Source: Lentibacillus sp. Marseille-P4043
GTDB taxonomy: Bacteria > Bacillota > Bacilli > Bacillales > Amphibacillaceae
Length of the DNA stretch: 64,000 nt
Direction of reading: 5' to 3'
NCBI RefSeq assembly: GCF_900258515.1
Contig: NZ_LT984884.1
Coordinates: forward strand, 2,577,353-2,641,352
Shown here: positions 57,102 to 64,000 of the stretch, piece by piece
Position numbering within the stretch: position 1 is the stretch's first letter
How the letters are laid out: the number at the start of each line of letters is the position of its first letter
Program-made: the position numbers and the translations under genes
Notes under the pieces: generated by a model
The model's input: the letters and a program-made list of their open reading frames with translations, nothing else
Databases searched by the model: none
What the model was told of the DNA's origin: nothing

Positions 57102-57536
57102 ATGGTCTATGGTATAAACTCAAAAAGATTATCATTTTTTAGTATTCTCTTTTTAGTTCTATTATGGAATATATTAAATGATTATTTCGGAATGTCTTTA
57201 TCCCTGATTTCAGTGGTTTTACTGATGGCTGTTGGATTAGGATCGATTCGATTTAAACTTGAAATGAACAAGGACCATTTCGTATATCATATGCAATTTT
57301 TTCAGATAACCCTTTTTAAAAGACACATCTATCCTGGTCAAATCAAGCAATTAAAATTTGTGCGTGTTGGCTGGAATGAAAAAGGTGCAATTATCAAAGT
57401 CAACAAAGGATTTAATATTAGACTAATTGTTCTTGATTCACAGAGAGCTTATGATGATGTAATGGGCTTTGCTCATGATCATGAAATACCGATATTTAAA
57501 ACGAGGGATTATTTAATTTTAGAAAAGATGAAATGA
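57102..57536 (+). CDS. Membrane protein with two N-terminal helices, unknown function
   Basis: 144 residues. Two transmembrane helices in the first 50 residues (FFSILFLVLLWNIL and SLISVVLLMAVGLGSI) are followed by a soluble domain with beta-rich pattern (FVYHMQFFQITLFKRHIYPGQIKQLKF...IIKVNKGFNIRLIVLD), which could be a PH-like fold. Not identified. ATG after TAGGGGG; a TATAAT at 57039 may belong to its promoter. Confidence 0.65.
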   Translation: MVYGINSKRLSFFSILFLVLLWNILNDYFGMSLSLISVVLLMAVGLGSIRFKLEMNKDHFVYHMQFFQITLFKRHIYPGQIKQLKFVRVGWNEKGAIIKVNKGFNIRLIVLDSQRAYDDVMGFAHDHEIPIFKTRDYLILEKMK

Positions 57537-57595
57537 AATACTTAAGGTACATATACGGATGAAGGAACAACTTTTTGCGAGAGGATGAATCAACT

Positions 57596-57784
57596 GTGTT
57601 TTTATTAGCAATGATAGGTGACATATTTGTTGGAGATATCATCTTCCAATTATTTTTATTATTAATGATGATTGCTGCAGTTGCGGGTGTCATTTTATTG
57701 TTCGTTAAGTTTAGAAAGAGAAATGAACGATTGGCAAGGGTGGAAGAAAAGTTGGATAAGGTTTTGTCAGAAAAAGAAAAGTAA
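57596..57784 (+). CDS. Small membrane protein with C-terminal coiled coil (DUF4083-like)
   Basis: 62 residues: one strongly hydrophobic helix (IIFQLFLLLMMIAAVAGVILLFV) and a charged tail RNERLARVEEKLDKVLSEKEK of coiled-coil character, the layout of DUF4083-type proteins. GTG 57596 follows GAGAGG; a TTG seven codons earlier is possible. Confidence 0.6.
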   Translation: MFLLAMIGDIFVGDIIFQLFLLLMMIAAVAGVILLFVKFRKRNERLARVEEKLDKVLSEKEK

Positions 57785-57841
57785 GTCTATTAAGTTGGGT
57801 GTTTTGGCCCAATCCAATAAATAGATAGGTGGGCGATTATC

Positions 57842-58009
57842 TTGAACTTAAAAAAATATATCGTAGGCTTTTCAGCAGGATATGTTGTTAGTATAGTGAT
57901 GGGATATTTCATTTTTGATTATTTTTCATGGGGAATCATCGTCGGCCTTCTCATTAGTATCATTTTGTTCGCGCTAATAATAAAGGTGCTGAGTAAAAAG
58001 AGGACATAA
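57842..58009 (+). CDS. Small two-helix membrane protein
   Basis: 55 residues starting at TTG 57842 after AGGTGGGCG: MNLKKYIVGFSAGYVVSIVM, then YFIFDYFSWGIIVGLLIS, ending in KVLSKKRT. Two transmembrane segments with a basic C-terminus. Not recognised. Spacing (57 bp after the previous stop, 29 bp before the next start) suggests cotranscription. Confidence 0.6.
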   Translation: MNLKKYIVGFSAGYVVSIVMGYFIFDYFSWGIIVGLLISIILFALIIKVLSKKRT

Positions 58010-58038
58010 GCGTTGTTACAAGGGAAGGAGGTTTTGCA

Positions 58039-58221
58039 TTGAATAATAAATTAAGAAAATCAGCAACAGATAGGTCGATTACGGGAGTTTGTGGAGGCAT
58101 AGCTGAGTTTTTTGGTATTTCATCTTTGGGAGTAAGACTACTATTTATTTTTCTACCTGCTAGTTTGCTTATCTATCTAATTCTTGCCAACTTAATTCCT
58201 GATCGCCCGCCGTCATTGTGA
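58039..58221 (+). CDS. PspC domain protein
   Basis: 60 residues, essentially one PspC domain: LRKSATDRSITGVCGGIAEFFG, then a transmembrane helix (VRLLFIFLPASLLIYLILANLI) and the usual IPDRP ending. PspC-type proteins respond to membrane stress; single-domain versions are common in Bacilli. TTG start after GGAAGGAGG. Confidence 0.85.
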   Translation: MNNKLRKSATDRSITGVCGGIAEFFGISSLGVRLLFIFLPASLLIYLILANLIPDRPPSL

Positions 58222-58298
58222 AGTTAATATCTTAATCTATCTCTGTAGTCAGACTTTTATTTTCCAAAAAAATATCGTGTGTAAGGGGGAGAACGATT

Positions 58299-58505
58299 AT
58301 GAAAAAACAAGTGACGTATATTGTATCGGGCCTTATTATAATACTGATAAGTACACCCTTAGCGTACAAATTGGTGGATATATTATACCAAAACAAAAAT
58401 TTGACTGGAGAATATGTTCCAATATTAAACGGATTAATCCATTCATTGATGTTAGTTGGTACATTAATATTCAGTATTGGTTTGTTAAGCATACTAAAAA
58501 GATAA
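58299..58505 (+). CDS. Small membrane protein of unknown function
   Basis: 68 residues with two transmembrane segments (VTYIVSGLIIILISTPLAY and LIHSLMLVGTLIFSIGLLSIL). ATG after GGGGGAG. Not recognised. The 230 bp that follow up to the acyl-CoA ligase show no gene. Confidence 0.6.
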   Translation: MKKQVTYIVSGLIIILISTPLAYKLVDILYQNKNLTGEYVPILNGLIHSLMLVGTLIFSIGLLSILKR

Positions 58506-58735
58506 GAAATAATTATTAGTAACAAAAGGCTTATTGGGTCAACTCTAATGTCCAAAAGAAACCTGCTAGCACAGATCGGTCATAGGAAGATTTTTTTACA
58601 TAAAAAAACAGTGCACCGAAACTGAATAACCATTAGCAATTCATCATATATTTTTACAAAGATTGGATTCATTGCATATATGTCACTACAACAACATGGT
58701 TATGATAGAAAATAATTTCATGGGGTGATTGGAAA

Positions 58736-60268
58736 ATGCACTTGACCAAATTGCTTGAGGATAATCTGAAGACACATGGGGAATATCCGTTTCTTTATTT
58801 TCAAGACAAATCGTACACAAATAAGGAAGTTGAATGGTTATCGAAGAAGTTTTCCACTTATTTGCAACAAGCAGGACTGAGTGAAGAAAATATCATGGTT
58901 TGTTTGCCAAATACACCGGAAGTAGTTTTTTCATATCAGGGAATTATTCATTCAGGCAACATAGTAGTGCCAGTTATGTATCTTCTAACAGCTAGTGAGA
59001 TTCGTTACATTTTAGCTGACTCAAAGACAAAAGTAGTAATTACGTCATCCGTTTTCATGGAAAAAATTCAGGAAGCGGTCGCAGCTTTGCCTATCAAGCC
59101 AAAAATATTTTTAACGGATGATGAAGTGAAGCAAGAAGATTATGCGGGGCTAGAAATTACTTATTTTTATGATGCAATTGATCAAGCGAATTTAGCCACG
59201 CTTGATAATGTGCCCGCGAATGAGGATGATGTGGCAGTTATCTTGTATACTTCTGGTACGACAGGGCGACCTAAAGGTGTCATGTTAAGCCACAAGAATT
59301 TGTATGCTAGTGCGCGTACGTCAGCGCTTCTTTCCGAAACAGATACGAAAAATAGTAATGTAACAGTTGGTGTATTGCCACTTGCCCATATTTTCGGATT
59401 TACCATGATGAATGCATTGTTCTTTAATGGCAGTGCTGTTGTCATATTCCCAAAATTCGATGTAGGAGCATTGTTCAAAGCGATCGAAACATACCGTGTG
59501 GAACAATTTTCGGTTGTGCCTGCAATGATTTATGCCATGGTAGCTGACCAAACACATGGGAATTATGATCTAGGAAGTCTGGAAAATGTCAGTTCAGGAT
59601 CTGCACCATTACCGATCCCAATTATGAAAGCGTTTACTAAAAAAATTAATGCGAATGTGTTAGAGGGGTACGGATTATCAGAAGCTGCGCCAGTCCTTAC
59701 CACACATCGAATCGGGGAAGAAATAAAACCAGGTTCAGTCGGGCGTGCGATCCCGGGTGTAGAAGTGAAGGTTGTAGATGAGGCGGGAATTCAAGTACCC
59801 GTTGGAGAAATTGGCGAAGTAATTGCTAGAGGGGACAATATTTTTCTAGGGTACTATCAATTAGAAGAAGAAACAGAACGGACAATCCGGAATGGCTGGC
59901 TCTATACTGGTGATATGGGAAAATTGGATAAAGATGGTTATTTATATATCGTTGATCGGAAAAAAGATATCATCATTCGCGGTGGGTTCAATATTTACCC
60001 TCGCGATACAGAGGAACTTTTAGCTGGGTATGAAGGTGTGCAAGAGGTTGCGGTTGTCGGTGTTCCAGATGAAAAAATGGGGGAAATCGTAGTTGCCTGT
60101 GTTGTTAAGAAGGAAGCTGCTGAATTAACGGAGACAGAATTGATCGATTTTACACAGCAAAAGCTAGCAAAATATAAAACACCATCCCACGTTGTTTTTA
60201 TGGAGAGATTGCCTCGAAATGGTGTGGGTAAAATATTGAAAAACCGCTTGAGAGACCTGGTGGAATAA
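58736..60268 (+). CDS. Long-chain acyl-CoA synthetase (AMP-binding family)
   Basis: Activates fatty acids to acyl-CoA through an acyl-adenylate. 510 residues: P-loop AVILYTSGTTGRPKGVMLSHKN, LEGYGLSEAAPV, WLYTGDMGKLDKDGYLYIVDRKKDIIIRGGFNIYP hinge region, and the catalytic Lys in RNGVGKILKNRLRD. Similar in layout to B. subtilis YhfL/LcfB. Chain-length preference cannot be read. ATG after GGGGTGATTGG. Confidence 0.92.
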   Translation: MHLTKLLEDNLKTHGEYPFLYFQDKSYTNKEVEWLSKKFSTYLQQAGLSEENIMVCLPNTPEVVFSYQGIIHSGNIVVPVMYLLTASEIRYILADSKTKVVITSSVFMEKIQEAVAALPIKPKIFLTDDEVKQEDYAGLEITYFYDAIDQANLATLDNVPANEDDVAVILYTSGTTGRPKGVMLSHKNLYASARTSALLSETDTKNSNVTVGVLPLAHIFGFTMMNALFFNGSAVVIFPKFDVGALFKAIETYRVEQFSVVPAMIYAMVADQTHGNYDLGSLENVSSGSAPLPIPIMKAFTKKINANVLEGYGLSEAAPVLTTHRIGEEIKPGSVGRAIPGVEVKVVDEAGIQVPVGEIGEVIARGDNIFLGYYQLEEETERTIRNGWLYTGDMGKLDKDGYLYIVDRKKDIIIRGGFNIYPRDTEELLAGYEGVQEVAVVGVPDEKMGEIVVACVVKKEAAELTETELIDFTQQKLAKYKTPSHVVFMERLPRNGVGKILKNRLRDLVE

Positions 60269-60340
60269 ATATCACATCGATTGAGCCAGAAAGGTGGCCA
60301 CCTTATTACGAGATATCACAAACATTAAAAATGAAAGCTA

Positions 60341-60385
60341 AACTGACTATCAAAATGCAAGTTGAGTTGATAGTCAGTTTTTTTG
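60341..60385 (+). terminator. Terminator after the acyl-CoA synthetase gene
   Basis: Perfect 12-bp stem AACTGACTATCA / TGATAGTCAGTT, then TTTTTT. Confidence 0.92.
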
Positions 60386-60402
60386 ATAGGAAAGGATGAT
60401 AC

Positions 60403-60516
60403 ATGAAACGTGTTTTAAATTTGCCCAACATTATCTACTATTTGTGGTGCATATTCGGTAAAAAATCTTCAATTGATTTACCTGATTTTATAAGGTATTC
60501 AGAATACTTATGGTAA
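60403..60516 (+). CDS. Possible 37-residue small protein
   Basis: ATG after GGAAAGGATG; begins MKRVLNLPNIIYYLWCIFGK and ends IRYSEYLW. It follows a terminator and has a reasonable ribosome binding site, but no recognisable homologue and weak hydrophobic character. Could be spurious. Confidence 0.3.
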   Translation: MKRVLNLPNIIYYLWCIFGKKSSIDLPDFIRYSEYLW

Positions 60517-60532
60517 AATAAAAATAAAGTTT

Positions 60533-60745
60533 GTGAGTAATCTACAGAAAAAACATAAGTTGGTCGAAGAGGGATACTACCTTGGAATTTTTATGTCCTT
60601 GGGGCTGAGCTTAGGTGTTGTGTTTGGATTAACTGTATTAGACATTGGTTTATTAGGATTACCAATTGGAGTTGGAATGTGCATTGGATTAGCAATTGGA
60701 TCTGGCATGGATGCGGATGCTAAAAAAAGGGGCAAAACGATATAG
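60533..60745 (+). CDS. Small glycine-rich membrane protein
   Basis: 70 residues: charged N-terminus, two hydrophobic, Gly-rich segments (YLGIFMSLGLSLGVVFGLTV and LPIGVGMCIGLAIGSGM), C-terminus DADAKKRGKTI. GTG start with a poor ribosome binding site. Not recognised by name; the pattern recurs in Bacilli as small hypothetical membrane proteins. Confidence 0.55.
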   Translation: MSNLQKKHKLVEEGYYLGIFMSLGLSLGVVFGLTVLDIGLLGLPIGVGMCIGLAIGSGMDADAKKRGKTI

Positions 60746-60793
60746 TATGTGGCCTTGTCTGTTGTTATTTTCACAAACGAGTGCAATTGATAA

Positions 60794-60889
60794 AATGAAA
60801 TAGTTCTGTTAGCGGCTTAGAAAATTGAACAAAATGACCATATCATTCGCTTATTAGAAGAGATAAAAAATCAAGGAGAGTCAAAGTAG
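60794..60889 (+). pseudogene. Decayed remnant of a small coiled-coil protein
   Basis: After an in-frame TAG (60818) the frame reads KIEQNDHIIRLLEEIKNQG then ESK and stop, the typical C-terminal tail of small DUF4083-like membrane proteins. No intact upstream part or start remains. Confidence 0.5.
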
Positions 60890-60932
60890 CCTTTAACTAC
60901 TGGCGCAAGTGTTAAGCAAGGGGGAGAGAAAT

Positions 60933-61169
60933 TTGCTAAAAGTATTAAGTATTATTTTGTCGGTAATTGTTGTCGCGTTAGGAAGCATTGCTTTAATAAC
61001 TCAAAACTTTGCTTTATTACCCTATATGTTGTTTTTAGTAGGAATCCACTCTTTTATTTTGGGAATTATTGAACTCAAAAAAGATCGAAAAGCTTTTTGG
61101 GGATATGTTAACATTGGTGCCTCTGTATTTGTGATTTTTGTTGGTATATATACTGTAATACCCAACTAA
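60933..61169 (+). CDS. DUF3953 membrane protein (YczI-like)
   Basis: 78 residues with three hydrophobic segments (LSIILSVIVVALGSIALI, LLPYMLFLVGIHSFILGI, VNIGASVFVIFVGIYTVI) and the ELKKDRKAFWG loop typical of the YczI family. Start TTG 60933 lies 7 bases after AAGGGGGAG; the GTG at 60909 precedes that site and is rejected. Function unknown. Confidence 0.72.
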   Translation: MLKVLSIILSVIVVALGSIALITQNFALLPYMLFLVGIHSFILGIIELKKDRKAFWGYVNIGASVFVIFVGIYTVIPN

Positions 61170-61289
61170 CGGGTTGATCTTAAATATGGAGTTGCAGCTC
61201 ATTCCAGTATTGGGGCAGGGGTGTTTAATAAAAAAACTTTCTCTTAAGAGTAATTATAAAACTTAATCTAATCGCAAGGAGAAAAAATA

Positions 61290-62129
61290 ATGAAATCTGA
61301 AATAATAACATTAGAAAACAAATTACGGGTTAATGTTAGCATGTGGGGGACTCATAAGCCAACCATAATTCTGTTGCACGGATTGGGTAGTACGGGTGGT
61401 AGCTTTGATGAGTTAGCAACAATGTTAAGCAAGAATTTTAAGGTGATGGCTTTTGATTTACCTGGACACGGTAAATCTTCATTTTTAAATGATGAGAGTT
61501 TCTTTTCTATGGCATCATTAGCAAATTGGGTCAAAGATGTAATCCATTACTATGATGTTAGTGATTTTCATATTGCTGGGCATTCTGTCGGAGGATATAT
61601 AGGGTTAGCATTTGCTAAGCAAAATTTGCTAAAGTCACTCATACTCTTGGATGGTGGATATATAAGGGCGAGTAGCTTACTAGGAAATACACTTGAAGAA
61701 GAAATGAAAATGACAGAACAACATATCAAGAATTACACATTCTCTTCTTGGAGAGAATACGAGAACGAACTTATCAATGATGGTTTATCTAATAAATCGA
61801 TTAAATTGTCAAAGAGTAGTATGGAGAACAAAAACGATAAAATTAAACTAATCGTTAATTCTGATGCTGCGAAACATATAGTAAAACAGAAATTTTATGA
61901 ACCGACTAAAGATACTTTAACAGGAATTGAAACACCAATTCTAATGTTAAAAAGCACTTTACCAGAAGATTTTAATCCAGTTAGGAATAGCGAGACGAAC
62001 CGATTAAAACAGTATTTAAATGTTAGAGTAATTGACGTTGATGATGCATCACACAATGTTTACTGGGATAAGCCAGGTTTTATTAGTAATCAGATGAGTA
62101 AATGGATAAAAAACCAAACGAAAAACTAA
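61290..62129 (+). CDS. Alpha/beta hydrolase
   Basis: 279 residues of the alpha/beta hydrolase fold: oxyanion region ILLHGLGSTGGSFDELA, AFDLPGHGKSSF, nucleophile elbow IAGHSVGGYIGLAFA, acid region and catalytic His in DDASHNVYWDKP. ATG after AAGGAG. Substrate unknown. Its last base pairs overlap a decayed minus-strand frame. Confidence 0.88.
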   Translation: MKSEIITLENKLRVNVSMWGTHKPTIILLHGLGSTGGSFDELATMLSKNFKVMAFDLPGHGKSSFLNDESFFSMASLANWVKDVIHYYDVSDFHIAGHSVGGYIGLAFAKQNLLKSLILLDGGYIRASSLLGNTLEEEMKMTEQHIKNYTFSSWREYENELINDGLSNKSIKLSKSSMENKNDKIKLIVNSDAAKHIVKQKFYEPTKDTLTGIETPILMLKSTLPEDFNPVRNSETNRLKQYLNVRVIDVDDASHNVYWDKPGFISNQMSKWIKNQTKN

Positions 62130-62320
62130 ATATCAATTAATTTTTCTTGGGCTAACTGCTGCTTTACTTTAATAAGGTCTTGGAACGGACTTCTGTAATC
62201 GGATGCAATAATATTAAATCTAGCTGGAGTTGTATTGATAACTAGTGAAAAAGACTGGTTGCCCAATATCTTGTGGATCAGATTGGATAAATTAAGTTAA
62301 TTGCTCAATTCTTTAAAGAT
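62126..62320 (-). pseudogene. Decayed C-terminal fragment on the minus strand
   Basis: Reading leftward, an open stretch gives LVINTTPARFNIIASDYRSP then FQDLIKVKQQLAQEKLIDI and a stop. Upstream the frame is interrupted by a shift and a stop (FIQSDPQDIGQPVFF is in the next frame). It looks like the tail of a former gene; family not recognised. Confidence 0.35.
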
Positions 62321-62643
62321 GAAACTACACCAAATTTTTATAATTGGCAAAAAACAGTAAAAAAATGATAACTGGATTACTGTCCTTAAATCAGAACAGT
62401 GTCCATTTATTCAAGACGCTGTAAATTAACTTGAAGGCTGTGGCTGATGAACTTGATATAAATGTAAATGTACTAGCATTAGATAATTATGAAATGGCTC
62501 AACAAAAATATCCGATACCTTTTGGAGTATTCACAGTTATTTATAATGTTGAAATTATTACATATCATCCTGAAACAAAAATTTACAAAGCTATTAGAAA
62601 AGTCACATTCGCGATTGTTAAATACGGAACAATCGCTTCTTGA
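62310..62643 (+). pseudogene. YoaP-like C-terminal domain, frameshifted remnant
   Basis: Pieces in successive frames read FKDETTPNFYNWQKTVKK, then NWITVLKSEQCPFIQDAVN, then LKAVADELDINVNVLALDNY and EMAQQKYPIPFGVFTVIYN followed by EIITYHPETK. The order resembles the YoaP-like domain found after an acetyltransferase domain in B. subtilis YoaP. Stops and shifts between the pieces, and loss of the N-terminal domain, mark it as broken. From 62644 to 63102 I see only AT-rich sequence without a gene. Confidence 0.6.
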
Positions 62644-63102
62644 GTTATCGGGGCAGATTATTTAAATATGAAATCAGCAAAAAAGTGCAAAAATAATTAG
62701 TCAATTTTGTTGAATTTAAAGGTATTTAGAAAGTCGATGAAGTTTTCTCAAGTAGAACTGATTATTGCGGATGAATTGATCCACTTGTGCTTAGTTTTGA
62801 GCCACTAATGTACAACCTGTCTTTAAAGTATAGATTCGGAGCTACAGTGGAGCTGCTTGTCATTAAACTGTTGGCACCCGATTCTTTGCATTTGCTGGAA
62901 GGGGTCGGGGCTTAGCTTTGAAATAAAGTTTGGTAATTTATTAAAAGTGGCTTGCAGGATTATCTAATGGATATTATATTTGATTTAATATCAAATTATA
63001 TAGTGATTGTGAAAAGAATCACTTAAACTAACGGGGGCAGGTTTGTTTAAGTAGATGTTTTAATGAGTCGGAGATATATGCAAAATTTATTGGGGAAATT
63101 AT

Positions 63103-63492
63103 ATGTTAAAAAAGGTCTTGTTAGTATTGCTTATATCTGTAATTTTAGGTGCGTGTTCGAAAACAGAAATATATAATTTTGAAGGTTAAAGTGATAATTG
63201 GAAAGTAATTTATATGGTAGAAATACTTGATGAACAAATAGAGCAAACAAAAACAAAAATAGATTATATTGGTGAGAAACCTATTCCACACGAAATTAGA
63301 TACATTAGCGAAACCGACAGTGGAAAAATGGAATGTAATACTTCATTAGGTGATAAAGTTGTAACAGAAATAGGAGGACATAGACGTTCTTGCAGTGAGT
63401 GTACATTTATAATCGATGAATCTGAAAATATAGAAGCAACTATAAGTTGGAATGATAACCTAGAGGAACTAAAGTTGGAGTACGATAATTAG
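63103..63492 (+). pseudogene. Lipoprotein gene interrupted by one in-frame stop
   Basis: An ATG at 63103 after GGGGAA opens a lipoprotein signal (MLKKVLLVLLISVILGACSK, lipobox LGAC). After YNFEG an in-frame TAA (63187-63189) breaks the frame, which then continues intact for 101 codons (SDNWKVIYMVEILDEQIEQT through LEELKLEYDN). Related lipoproteins read EGESDNWK, so GAA to TAA is a likely change. The downstream part is not a gene of its own: its first ATG (63214) lacks a ribosome binding site. Confidence 0.72.
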
Positions 63493-63528
63493 TTTCTTTA
63501 ACTGGTGCGGTTGCGGAAAAAGTAGAAA

Positions 63529-63577
63529 AGAGTGATACATAGTATACATGACTAATATGTATCACTCTATAATTTTT
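63529..63577 (+). terminator. Terminator after the lipoprotein pseudogene
   Basis: 12-bp stem AGAGTGATACAT / ATGTATCACTCT followed by ATAATTTTT. Confidence 0.85.
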
Positions 63578-63709
63578 AATGGCTTTTTGCGATTTAGGTC
63601 TTGATAAATTTTAAAAGTTTGATTATTTTCTGCCCGAACTTTTCACAATTCCGCGTCATTTATTGAACATTTGATTTTTCAAGATATAATATTTAGCCAT
63701 AACTTCTTA

Positions 63710-63753
63710 AAAAAGGGGTCCCACCAATAAACCGCATTTCCTGACGGTACCCC
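63710..63753 (-). terminator. Terminator of the minus-strand gene at the window end
   Basis: On the minus strand GGGGTACC...GGGACCCC is followed by TTTTTTAAG. The stem is imperfect. Between it and the gene (63754-63868) nothing is recognised. Confidence 0.5.
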
Positions 63754-63868
63754 AATTAGAGATGAATAATTTACGGGCTAATACATTATTACTCTACTTT
63801 AAATAACTCCTGTCAGACAATCAACAACATCAGTTTTATACTTACTTGCTGGTTAAAATCGGATATCG

Positions 63869-64000
63869 TTAATTAGCAAGTTTATTTAAATAAGCTCTCC
63901 GAATAAAGAAAAAGCTTATTGTAAACAGCAGTAAAAATATACTTAAGCCAATTGCTGTTAGTTGATAAAATGCCAATGAGATATGGTTATGCATGCCGAG
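63869..64000 (-). CDS. C-terminus of a membrane protein, cut by the window end
   Basis: The minus-strand frame is open from the window edge to TAA at 63869: LGMHNHISLAFYQLTAIGLS, then IFLLLFTISFFFIRRAYLN and KLAN. One clear transmembrane helix and a basic cytoplasmic end are seen. 43 residues visible; family not assignable. Confidence 0.55.
   Translation of the reverse strand, partial: LGMHNHISLAFYQLTAIGLSIFLLLFTISFFFIRRAYLNKLAN

Noticed and set aside
58277-58519. 80-codon frame overlapping the 68-residue membrane protein
   Set aside because: The GGGGGAG site is spaced for ATG 58299 in the other frame, whose product has two clean transmembrane helices; this frame has neither.
1-64000. tRNA or rRNA genes, prophage, complete insertion sequence
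   Set aside because: I found no tRNA-like cloverleaf, rRNA signature, phage structural gene or transposase in any part of the window.

Overview
The window is a low-GC chromosomal segment of a spore-forming Bacillaceae member. The gene order efp - spoIIIAA-AH - accBC - yqhY - nusB - folD - xseAB - ispA - tlyA - argR - recN - spoIVB - spo0A - bkd - yqiW - yqjA-E - yqjH follows the Bacillus subtilis yqh/yqi/yqj region. An OLE RNA with its partner gene oapA, and many GC-rich intergenic repeats of a kind I associate with Oceanobacillus/Virgibacillus/Lentibacillus-type genomes, point to a halophilic or alkaliphilic genus. That placement is inference.

Layout. 1-7.2 kb: end of a Xaa-Pro peptidase gene, efp, and the eight-gene spoIIIA operon behind a sigma-E-like promoter. 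7.2-9.8 kb: accB-accC-yqhY behind a promoter with a FapR-like operator, next to an 89-bp MITE with an intact target duplication. 10.6-16.5 kb: nusB, folD, xseA, xseB, ispA, then OLE RNA and oapA in the place where dxs usually lies, then tlyA. 16.7-21.6 kb: argR, recN, spoIVB, spo0A. 21.6-23.4 kb (minus strand): aspartokinase and yqzF. 23.5-32.8 kb: bkdR and a sigma-54 (-24/-12) bkd operon without ptb. 33.5-42.3 kb: brxB, yqjA, a minus-strand prli42-like small gene, a split methylmalonyl-CoA mutase whose B12-binding domain is fused to methylmalonyl-CoA epimerase, a propionyl-CoA carboxylase beta subunit, an M20 peptidase and dinB. 42.9-55.9 kb: argCJBD-carB, argF-argG and argH. carA is absent, carB appears to start at ATT, two promoters carry ARG boxes, and three large repeat clusters split the region. 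56-64 kb: an accessory tail with fosB, many small membrane proteins, an acyl-CoA ligase, an alpha/beta hydrolase and several decayed genes.

Functional links. BkdAA/AB/B with LpdV, Bcd and Buk degrade branched-chain amino acids. Valine and isoleucine breakdown gives propionyl-CoA, which the neighbouring carboxylase, epimerase and mutase can convert to succinyl-CoA. ArgR in this window is the likely regulator of the arg promoters here.

The least explained material is a family of mosaic, GC-rich, terminally inverted repeats of about 0.1-0.7 kb. They occupy seven intergenic sites and carry interchangeable internal cassettes; two copies lie in opposite orientation around argC-argG.
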